Source: Paramacrobiotus metropolitanus (Eukaryota; Tardigrada; Eutardigrada; Parachela; Macrobiotidae). Taken from it: a stretch of DNA of 64,000 nucleotides. A program made the translations under genes and the position numbers. A model generated the notes under the pieces. It ran no database searches. It saw nothing but the letters and a program-made list of their open reading frames with translations, and was not told the DNA's origin. This document shows, in pieces, positions 50,457 through 59,902 of this stretch (the first letter of the stretch is position 1; each line of letters begins with the position of its first letter). The stretch spans positions 2,232,001 through 2,296,000 of the forward strand of contig NW_026570224.1 of NCBI RefSeq assembly GCF_019649055.1. The letters are read 5' to 3'.

Positions 50457-50749
50457 GAAACAATGAATTTTTAGCGGCACGTTAGTTTCAAAGCTGCCGC
50501 CGGTGGGCTGTTCTCTGCATTCCCACGAACAGACCGCTAAATTTTGCGAGTAGCCATTGGTTAACATTGCGTGAACTGGATTTCATTGGACACTTCCAAA
50601 TGAACACGCCTGCAGAAGGAGCGATCATTACTGCGATTGCTAGTGTAGGCGGCTAAAGTTTGGGCAAAAATTTAATTGCAGTTTTTTAACTGATGAGTTA
50701 ATTTGAACCTTTAATTGTCAATGCAACATTTTTCCAGTTAGCCGAAAAC
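50457..50749. other. spacer, probably 5' flank of the HECT gene
   Basis: AT-rich stretch ending just before the ATG at 50750; no coding content recognised. Confidence 0.35.
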
Positions 50750-53700
50750 ATGGCGGATCCTGCGATGTGGAAATACAAGTGTATGGCTTCTGCTTGCGGA
50801 TGTATAATCTCTACTCCAGAAGAAGTGGATTTTTCGTACCGAGCCCAAGGAAGCACCAAATGTGAGGAAGAGACATGTAAGCATTATTTGGGGAATCATA
50901 GGTTGATCAACTATATGGACATTCTGGGCCGTCAAGTGGACATCCAACGCAGTGCACCTGCCAGCGGTTCGATTGAAGGCGTCAATACCACGCAAGCCCC
51001 TGTTACGATCAATAACAGCGCAGCCGCCAACAGCTATACGCCGCATTCGCGTGGAGCAGTTCAACATGACGGTAGATCATTTGGACAAAGCATAACTGGC
51101 GCTCCAGAAGTCCGAGGCAACACTGGAAATGGTATGCAGGTAGCGCGAATTCAGCAGCCGGGAATGCAGCTAGCCCGCATGCAGCAGCCTGGAGTACAGC
51201 ATGGACTGAATCCTCAGAATGCTGGATTTAGTGGCGGACGCCAGAGTATTGGACTTCAAGGGTCACGGTCGCGTCCATCTGCACCATATGGTTATCCACC
51301 AGGCGGATCGTTCGGACAGTCTCCGTTGCAAGGCGCCCGTGGCGGGGGACGTGGAGCAAGACGCCAAAGTCTCGGAATGTTCCGTTCACCTGCTAGTTCA
51401 ACGCCCGCGCAGCGAAATGTCTTGAAGTTCCCCAGGTCGCTTTCGAATATCCCATGGATGTCTATTTGTTCCGCTACCGAGACAAGAATGCTATTCCAAC
51501 ACAACGAGCGCGGTAAGTTTACCAGCTATGCGCATACGGCTTGCAATTTAAGAACACGTGTGCGTTAAACGGTTATCACAAGCTGTAATGTTTCTGGCAT
51601 GTTTTATACAGTGAGGGCAAAACCGAATTGGAATTAATGCGATTTTGTGGATTGATTAAACGCGTCAATTTTCAAGAGCTCAGTGGACAGCACATTCGAA
51701 TGAAAATCAACGAAGAGTTCGCCAATTTCTTGCAAGGCAGGGAATGGATTCTGCTTAGTCGTATTGTGGTGGATCCCAATAACCCGGATCGCGTTTACCT
51801 CTCCGGGAAGCACATCTTCCCAGCAAATTTGCCGACAGAGTCTCCATCATGGGCGTTCCAGCAGATGTAAGCGAATAACGTATCATTTATTTACAGCCAT
51901 TAGATGAGAAAATTAGTTTGAATTAATTTGGCGATAAATGCAGGTATTCGGAAAATCCAAATCGCGAAACTGTAAATCGCATGTACATTGCGGCCGACAG
52001 CGGAATCATCAACATTTCACGAGAACTTGTCGAGAGATTTGCTGAGGTAAACAGAATTCGGGAATGAAGATGTATCCGGTTGATTAAGTTCATATGTTTT
52101 CCAGTCCGAAGGGAAGACTGTTGAAGAGCTGGGACTGCGTGGTTTTACCGGTGAGTATGAGTGTGTGCAACTTGGAGGTTTCGACATGAAGCTGTCAAAA
52201 AAGCTACAAGTTTTGTTATATTTTTAGATGAATTAAACGGTAACAGTGGGATGCGCAACATTTTACGATCCTTCGGCGCCAGTACGTCGCGATTAAGCGG
52301 CGCCAGTACATCGGGATTGTCAAGCCAGCGTACTTCTGATTTGGCTGCTCGTAATAACTCTATATTTGACGTTTCACCCTCCTCGTCGCCTCAACCAGTG
52401 CGCCGTGGCACTGTTGCGGCCCAGCTAAACCAAGATGTCAGTGGTATTCATCGAAGTCTCCGATCCACTGTGCCTATCATCTACGTTCCTTCAGATGAAA
52501 GTGATGCGGAAGATGTTGCACTTGAAAACAGCGGCGCCAGTGAAATCGCAAACCACCAGTTGCCTGCTAAAGTGAGTGAGCTAATTTAAAATTTAAATTT
52601 AATTACAATTAATTAATTTAAAATAATTCGAATGTTCAAAGTGAGCGAATTAAAAATAATTCAAACGCTTTTCTTCGTAGTTTTGATATTTTTTGTTTTC
52701 TTCGATTAACTCGATAAATTGTCTATGATCCAAAATTGGTGTATATTGTCGTAACTTTCTAGCGAATGCGCGTGGGAAACTTTCCTGACCAGGAAGAAAA
52801 CGCTGTGGAAGCATCGGTGGAGCAGTTGCGTTAGCAATTGTGTGTAAAGGTCACCGGACGAGAACCCATGTTCAAGTCGAATTACGTGTTTGAATGGATT
52901 CCCGGGAACGATAACGTCCAGAACTGGATCGACTTCCACTATGCGCATGGTCCTAATTTGGCTGATGGGGGAAGGCCATGTATTCAAATCGAAGAGTAAG
53001 CAAACTGTTCAGAAATTCTTGCAAATGTTTTAGCAAGTGAAAAGGGCGCTGCAAGACATTTATTATGCTAGCCGCTAAAACTGCTGTCAGAAAGGCTTAT
53101 ACTGGTACACACCGTGTTTGTTAAAAATGCATTTGTCTCTATGGTGAATGATTTGCTGTAGTGCAACTGACTTGGACGGCCCGTATAAGGAGGTCATGAC
53201 GAAGCTTGGTCAAGCATTTCTTCACTACCGCATCCCGGATTTAGGCATTACGTTGTTCGAACAATGTGCAACAGTTGTATTAATATCGTCGGATGCCATT
53301 GTCACCGAAGCGGGACATTCTGCACTTCGAGCATTCGGACACTTATTGCGAGATTCAGTTTTACATGGAGCGCCCTTCGTTACTTGGTTGAACTCTTCAG
53401 TGTTCCGCTACTTGTTGAATCTTCCCATTGAGGTCAATGATATTTTCTCGTTCAGTCCCGGTATCGGCAGTATGATCGATGGCATTATGTCTGGTGTGGG
53501 ACCTGTCGTGCTGGAGAACGAGGAAGCGCTGAGGAGTGGGCTGATTTGAATCTGAAATTCCCGGTAAGATAACGAGATAACCATGTTAAAACAGCGGTAT
53601 GATTGATTAGTTGTATTGCAGTGTGCTGTCCTTCTGGAACACGGACGTGAGCAACTGTGCAGACTAATTGCGGAATTTGAACTGGTCCACAAACGTGCCG

Positions 53701-54227
53701 GGAATTTGAAGTATGTCTACGAAGGACTGGTAGCCGGAAAAATGTACAAGGTAAAATGTGACACTTTTTTTGCGGTTTTGGAAAGTTTTCAATACTGTAG
53801 TCTTATACAGGAACTGATGGCGTTTCGCTCTGACTGGAAACGCTTTGAGCCGCAGCTGTACCGCGCTGTTATGGAGGGCAAAGATCTGCTGGAGCAGTTC
53901 AAAGCGTTCAACGAAGATACTGCGGATGACGAAGAAATCCAGACAATAGCATGGCTTGATGACATAATTTTGGAAGAGTTTAGCCAGCACGAACGCAAGC
54001 AACTGTTACGATTTATCACCGGATCGTACATGGTACCTGCAACGCCAAAGATTGAAGTTTCATTCACATTCGCACGGGACGGAAACCGACGTCCAACCGC
54101 TACGACCTGTACTAACAAGCTGACTCTTCCGAGCGGATGCATGAGCAAAGAGCAACTACTGGAAGGTTTGCGGGACTGTATTGCGTCAGTGGATAATGAA
54201 ATGCAGGGGCATTTCCAGTTTAACTGA
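50750..54227 (+). pseudogene. HECT-type E3 ubiquitin ligase gene of the element, three lesions
   Basis: Nine exons: 50750-51512, 51612-51866, 51944-52046, 52105-52150, 52228-52571, 52763-52995, 53162-53563, 53622-53750 and 53811-54227; an intact form would be about 897 aa. N-terminus: Cys/His cluster (YKCMASACGC...TKCEEETCKH), then a Gly/Gln/Arg-rich low-complexity region. C-terminal third is a HECT domain: DLDGPYKEVM, FGHLLRDSVLHGAPF, ITGSYMVP, KIEVSF, and the catalytic cysteine region TATTCTNKLTLP, followed by SKEQLLEGL. HECT enzymes take ubiquitin onto this cysteine and pass it to substrates. Lesions: exon 1 length is one base off, with sense switching frame near 51400-51450; in-frame TAG at 52832-52834; one-base loss near 53537 before GLI-stop. 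All splice sites and the active site remain, so decay is recent, or some lesions are sequence errors. Confidence 0.85.
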
Positions 54228-55187
54228 ATCGTAAGCAACAACTTTTCTCCATTTGCAGTTCTTTACCAGCGTAATTCATGCAGCTTTACAAGCGGTACTG
54301 ATACGGTGATGTTTTTTCACAGGTACTGGTACATGGTATGCAGTTTATTGTGGAAAACTGGAATTGCGGATTAAACGGAACTGCGGAATTGCGGATTAAG
54401 CGGCATCACTATGACGCTGGAATGAGCTATACTTGAACGAAATGAGTCGTGTTCATGTCAATATTGAGATTTTTTAGCTTTTTGTGATTTTGCTTTGTCG
54501 GCATTCTCCTACAATTATGTCGATTTGAATTAGAACGTCATTAAGATATAATAATAAGCTTCGATTTATTAATTTTAGCTTTTGAGATTTGCTTGCTTGG
54601 CAGCGACTGACTTCAGAATAATGATGTGCATTTATGGAATGCCTTTTGCTGTGCTGGTTATCAGTGTTCCAGTAACTAATTGTGAAACTGAAACGATTTT
54701 GATTAAATGCGCCGTTCGTCAGCCAAAAAAACTGATACCGACTACTCAGAGACAAGTAGAAATTCGCCAGGTAACTGTTTTGAAATTGGACACTAGACTA
54801 TAGAATTTGGTGTTGAAAACAGTGCCTTAAAATTAACTGATTCGTTGAGATACACCTTTGACCTGGATGGTTTCTAAACATTTTTGCTAAAAAGACTTAC
54901 TAAAATTTAATTTCTTTCTACAGCCATTGTAAAAATATTCGTTACAGGTTTACGTCTTCTGAAAATATAAATTCAATATATCTCAATAAAAAGACTTCCG
55001 TTACCAGCATTTTGTGCCTTATCTTACTACATTAAATATCTGACTAAACATTTCGTTTCCGTCGACCAGCATCTGACTGAACAAATATCATATGCCTTGT
55101 TTTACAAGCACTGGTTCGAAAAAACGATGCGAAATTCTTACTAATTGCCTTTTTGTAGGACATGCGCTGTTGACTGTACCTGCTAGC
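54228..55187. other. spacer inside the element
   Basis: No coding content recognised. A 73-codon open frame at 54582-54803 (+) has no recognisable content. An acceptor-like tttttgtag at about 55150-55158 precedes the next open frame. Confidence 0.4.
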
Positions 55188-55532
55188 ATGCGCACAAACG
55201 GCAAAGACAAAGAGAAAGAATCCCGTGTTCCCTCTCCGCCCTACAAACGCGTCAAACTGGACAGCGGTGAGATGGCCTTTCCCGCCAAGCCGAAGGTGCG
55301 GTCCGCCAATGGCCGGCTACCATTTCCCGATGCACCGGAGGATTTCTTCTACCATCTCTCACCGCATACGAAGAAAGAACGCCGCAAAGCCATCACCACC
55401 GCCGAACTGAAGAAGGCAGGTCGTGCCCAGCGGTTAATGTTCACCTTCCTGCCCAACCCCGGCCGGCTGCATCACTTCCTCTCCATCGTCCCGACACAGG
55501 CGGTGAATGACGACGTGGTGGTGATGCCTTGA
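55188..55532 (+). CDS. small basic protein with c-Myc-like NLS, inside the element
   Basis: Open frame of 114 aa from ATG (MRTNGKDKEKE), with PPYKRVKLDSG, which contains KRVKLD as in the classical monopartite c-Myc nuclear localisation signal, then FPDAPEDFFYHLSPHTKKER and a basic helix (TTAELKKAGRAQRLMF). It may instead be the last exon of a longer gene, since an acceptor-like site precedes it. G+C-rich codons contrast with the AT-rich flanks. AATAAA at 55949. Family not recognised; captured host exon or element accessory gene. Confidence 0.45.
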   Translation: MRTNGKDKEKESRVPSPPYKRVKLDSGEMAFPAKPKVRSANGRLPFPDAPEDFFYHLSPHTKKERRKAITTAELKKAGRAQRLMFTFLPNPGRLHHFLSIVPTQAVNDDVVVMP

Positions 55533-56590
55533 AAGAGGGAAACAGAGCGAAATACCTCGTTCTCTTGGGCTTGAAGAACAGTTTGTGTCATTTGCTTTTT
55601 TACGGTTAATGTCGGATGAGCTCTGTGTTTTATTGTTATTTTGTGAATTTTTTTGTTAGGTGCGGCTTTTTTTTATTGGTTATACCATTCTCTACCTTAG
55701 TACCCGTATTAGCACAAAATTAGATTTTTGTTAGCTGCACTGACTGTACTGTGCATTGGTGAATGCATACTTTGTTGTTTTTTATTGTCTGCATGCCGTG
55801 TTTTTCTTTGATGTTAGTACATAACAAAATTTGTGACATTTGATCTTAATGGATAACGGAAAAGTACCATAAATTATTGTGTAATACCAACGACATTTTG
55901 TGGAATCTTAAGGTGCGTGGAAAACACGAAATGCGCCTTTATTTTGCAAATAAATTGAACCTTGGTGTGAATTTCTATGTCGTTCTTAATTAGATGTATA
56001 GTAAGCATGAAGTGTGCGGTCGTACTATTTGTTTTGATTTTGATGCCGGACAGTAGATTTTCGATTTATCGTCAAACACACCCAGAAAAAACCATACAAG
56101 AAGTGGAATGTGAATGCATGATAAAAAGTGCACACCATGCACAAACCACTCACAGCGATGTTGTTTTATGTTAACTGCATAGCATATGCCCTTACTTTAT
56201 CGTATTACACTGATATTATTTGGTTTATTAAATATTTAAAATGTCAACTTTGGTAAAATGTCGCGCATTTCAGCACGACTGACTAGCACAAAGCTGCACA
56301 CCACATACACATTATAAATTCGCCGTTTTTCCTGCGCACTGCACTGAAGGACAGTTTCGAAAGGTCAAGTGCGCGCGCACATCTTTTATATCAGCCGGCA
56401 CACGTTATTTCTGCTGTTGGGCTGATCGGCTTCCGTTTCATCCAGGGAATCGGTTTCTATCACGACGACATTGTCGTGTGCACCACTGAACAGCAAACGG
56501 ACCAGTGTACTGCCGCAGAATCCCAAATGTCTCTTCTACAACAATATACATCATTCACTTTTGATATTGCTAATAGCAATATTAAAGTGC

Positions 56591-56621
56591 TACGGTATAT
56601 AGCAATTTGCTATATACCGTA
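56591..56621. repeat. perfect 31-bp palindrome
   Basis: tacggtatatagcaa, one T, then its exact reverse complement ttgctatataccgta. It could form a hairpin; possibly the stem of a small foldback element. Confidence 0.85.
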
Positions 56622-57458
56622 CATAGTCGTGTGACCTTTTAAGGGGAAATATTTTCCCTTTTTCTCCGCACACATATATATATGTCCGCCTAACTTCGCC
56701 CGCGCTGGCGCCGCGTAACTATTTGAAGGTGATCATATTGTTGACAGAGATGTTGCTTCCGCCTTTAATCTCCATGTAATCCCCTTTCCCGTATGGATTA
56801 CAAACCTATGGATGCGCAACAAATAACATAACGTGATCAGAGATTTGACGAGGAAGGACATATAATAAAATTTAATAAGTCCTGTTATATAAATAAAATA
56901 AGGCTTCCGACGCAAAAAAGAAAACTGCGTGCCAAGAGAGATGTCTCGGATCCATATGTTAATGACGTAAAGTTATGTGAAAGTACAGCATCCTTACACA
57001 CTTCGTTCTGTTTGTTGCGACCGAATCGAAAATATTTTCAAAATGCCGAAAAATACTCTAATGTATATGCTTTATTTTGCTTCTGACAATTAAAAGACCG
57101 TTTGTTATTAAATCAGATGATATTTTGAAATTTCCGTACAGCGCACTCAGCGCAGATACATAAACATACACTTTTTTCGTGTGATGCATTCTGCCCGGTT
57201 TATAAAATTTTAACTAATGTTGAGTAATATTGAACCTGCTGTGAAACTGATTATTGTTCACGCGTGCAGAAAATTGTACACAAACTTCCCCGCATTCCCG
57301 GCAAACAAACAGCTGGAGAGATCACATACTCAAGTATTGATTCCGAGCATGCGCGTCACTAGCAGGTAGCATTGCCGCCAATTTCGCAAAATAACCGATA
57401 ATTAGCGCATAATGCAGTAGTAATGCACATGTAAATTAACACTGGTGCTGGTCAGCGT

Positions 57459-57725
57459 GACAGCCCAAGTGGTCGCGGGACATTTCGTCGTGGGACATAT
57501 CGCCACAGGTTTTTCGTTGCAGCGGCTAATTTGTTTTGGGACAACTCGTTATGCAGCCGTTTTGTTGGATGATATTTGGTCGTCCGACATTTGGGGAGCC
57601 AAAAATTATCGACTGGTTTATGACAACGAACAGTCATATGACTATTTGCCACAAAAACGGGTTGTCCTTAGACGAAATGTCCGTACAACCAAATGTCCCG
57701 CGACGACCTGTCGCGTAGCCCTGGT
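57459..57725. repeat. small inverted-repeat unit nested in the large element
   Basis: The left side carries ggtcgcgggacattt (57471-57485) and the right side aaatgtcccgcgacgacc (57691-57708). The shared gcgggacattt core is inverted, and ggacatttcg-like motifs recur inside both arms. The right outer edge, read inward, starts CAGGGCTACGCGACAG; the left equivalent is diverged (CAGCGTGACAG). It looks like a decayed MITE. No clear target duplication found. Confidence 0.5.
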
Positions 57726-58383
57726 CAGCAGTAAAAGGTCAACGTAGGTTGCCATATGTGGCGGCATGAGGTGTAGTTATTGGGCGGTTACAATACTTAC
57801 ATCTAAGCGCTTTTTTATTACGCAGGCCTTACGATTACAACGTACACATTTACAGATTTAAGGCACAATATTTCTGAGAATCGCGGCCAGAACCTCTCGA
57901 TGAGAGAATTCAATGCGGCAGGGATTGCCTAATATTCGGAATGCCTGGCATCATCATCCAAAACCAAATGCGTAGTATAATGTATCGTGCTGTCTTCATA
58001 ATTTGTTATAAAATCAGTGTTGTCCAAGCATTAATTCTATAACTGCACTTTTACGTACTGTACTCTGAAAGTTTTATACAAAAAATTAAACTTGACTAAA
58101 CTACTTTTCTGCTTCCACAATACAGAATAATTTGTGGCTGGAATAAAGTTTAATTTTCTTACATTGTATTTAGTGAGTGGCTGTCTTTGTGCAATCACGC
58201 AAAATTTCCTATTTATGTAAATTGCTGCTCATTCTTCTTTACTCGTCTCCTGACCTTTACTGCGGATTTAAACCAGCTGCGTTAGGATCTGCATCTATCC
58301 AGTTATTAAACCATAAAGAATCGCACAAGTGCAATTAATTGATCTTATTGTCCACATTAGCATTTTCCGATAAACACCGGGTT

Positions 58384-58721
58384 TTATACATCTGCAGGCT
58401 GCAAAGTGACATCCTGTGGTAGAGACATAACATCAACGGTACCCACACCAGCCTGTTCCTTCTTTTCTGCCAGTTGTGTGAGTTTCTTCTCTTTTCTCTC
58501 GGCGATTTTTGAACCAAGTCCCAACTCGTTTTTGCCCGTGCCCTGTGGCTTCCAGGTTGACCGATCTTTTCAGCGATATGCGTGCGGGCCACGGAATGAG
58601 GAATTTTCAGCCCAGCATTATAATAAGCCAACATAATATCGATCTGAAACTGCTGAAAATGCTCTTTAGTGGCGTGCTGGCGGATGTCAGGGTTCTCCAG
58701 AACTTCTCCATGGACTTCCAT
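58384..58721 (-). pseudogene. unidentified frameshifted coding fragment
   Basis: The minus strand reads ATKEHFQQFQIDIMLAYYNA and GLKIPHSVARTHIAEK, then the sense jumps frame to STWKPQGTGKNELGLGSKIA and a Lys/Glu-rich helix (ERKEKKLTQLAEKKEQAG), ending at TAA (58386-58384). A one-base change near 58570 separates the frames. It appears to be the last exon of a host gene, but I do not recognise the family. Confidence 0.45.
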
Positions 58722-58960
58722 TTTCCAAATGAAAAATCAAATAACTGCCACTGCAATAAAAAAATTCCTAGGAAACCTAAGGAACGGGAAGAACGGACAG
58801 AACCGAGTTTTTACAAGGTGGACGCATATTCGCAAGTACAGTACTGTAAAACTGGCAACACTGAATAAATCTGGCCAGTGAATATTGACAGATTATCGTG
58901 AAAACCGCTGAGTTATCATTGTCGTGAGTCGAACGTGTTGAACGCAAGACCGTTGCCTTT

Positions 58961-59396
58961 AGTCGCTCTTCCGGTGCACGGTGCGGCGGTTACATATTGG
59001 AAATCATTGATTGTCGATCGTTGATTTTTAAACACTGAACTTAAATCAAGTGATTGAAAATCAGTAAAGCGCAATCTTTGATGAAGCAAAATCAGTGGTA
59101 CAAAATCAACGATTGATAATCATTGATTCTAAATCAATGATAGAAAATCATTGATGTCAGTTCACACTACTGAAAATCGTTGAATGAAAATCACTGAACT
59201 TAAATCAATGGTTAGAAATCACGGAGTCGAAAAATCATGACTTGGAAATCAGTGATTCGCAATCATTGATGTAAAAATCATTGATTTCAGATCATGGTGT
59301 TTGAAAATCATCGATTTGTAATCGTTGATTTTAAGACAAAGAATTTGAAATCAAAGTTTAAAATCAACAAAACTCGCGGCCATTCGGAATTCCATA
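58961..59396 (-). repeat. right terminal inverted repeat of the large element
   Basis: Reverse-complement copy of the left arm: inner edge ccggtgcacggtgcggcggt, then the degenerate ATCA/TGAT repeat array, ending ggccattcggaattccata at 59396. Differences from the left arm are scattered single bases, so the arms are young or kept alike by gene conversion. Confidence 0.9.
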
Positions 59397-59902
59397 TGAC
59401 CTAACAGCGCTAAATGTGAAAGTGCTGCCTCTGAGTCTGGACCTGCAATTATACAGTGCGTATTGTACAAGCTTTTGGTAGTGCAGGAACTGTGCGAAAA
59501 AATCTAAAATTTTTTTAGGTGTTGCAACCGCACTATAGAAAAGCGAAGTTTATAGGTTTACCATTTACGGACAGTACATTATAATTTATATTATGGTAAT
59601 AATTTTACCAAAAAAATACGAGCAATGATTTTTTCTACTCGTAGGCTTGTGTATGATGTGTTACTATCGACCCTAGGTAATTATTAGTCTTTTACGTATA
59701 ATTAAATCATAATCGTTACTTTGAAAGGGTGATATACTACGGGAAAGTACAAAAAATAACAGAAAATATATAAAATTGTTAGAAGATTATGGCAAATAAG
59801 TATGTATTTATATTTCATTAATTTGCGAAACGACAAAATTCAGTTACAGTTAAAGTTTTTATGGTTGTTTGTCCATTACTGACAGAAGTGCTTATACTCT
59901 TA
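59397..59902. other. spacer between two mobile elements
   Basis: AT-rich unique-looking sequence between the right end of the 16-kb element and the next TIR element; one TACTCGTA octamer near 59638. No gene seen. Confidence 0.45.

Larger units (their letters stand above)
55533..58383. other. largely non-coding part of the element
   Basis: No protein-coding gene recognised. Holds a 31-bp palindrome (56591-56621), a small inverted-repeat unit (57459-57725) and AT-rich sequence. Confidence 0.45.
43291..59396. mobile_element. 16.1-kb TIR transposon with integrase, HECT ligase gene and captured host DNA
   Basis: The outer ends read TATGGAATTCCGAATGGCCG inward from 43291 and, reversed, from 59396. 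The two arms, about 435 bp each, are near-identical. The flanks are AGACCT (43285-43290) and TGACCT (59397-59402), a 6-bp target duplication with one mismatch (five of six identical). Cargo, left to right: integrase gene (43974-45782, +), two unassigned exons (46251-46585), NDUFS2 pseudogene (47183-49701), unidentified frameshifted fragment (50154-50456), damaged HECT ligase gene (50750-54227), small NLS-bearing open frame (55188-55532), small inverted-repeat unit (57459-57725) and a frameshifted fragment on the minus strand (58384-58721). The intact integrase suggests potential autonomy. From memory, unverified, similar integrases are classed as IS3EU-type eukaryotic transposons. Confidence 0.85.
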
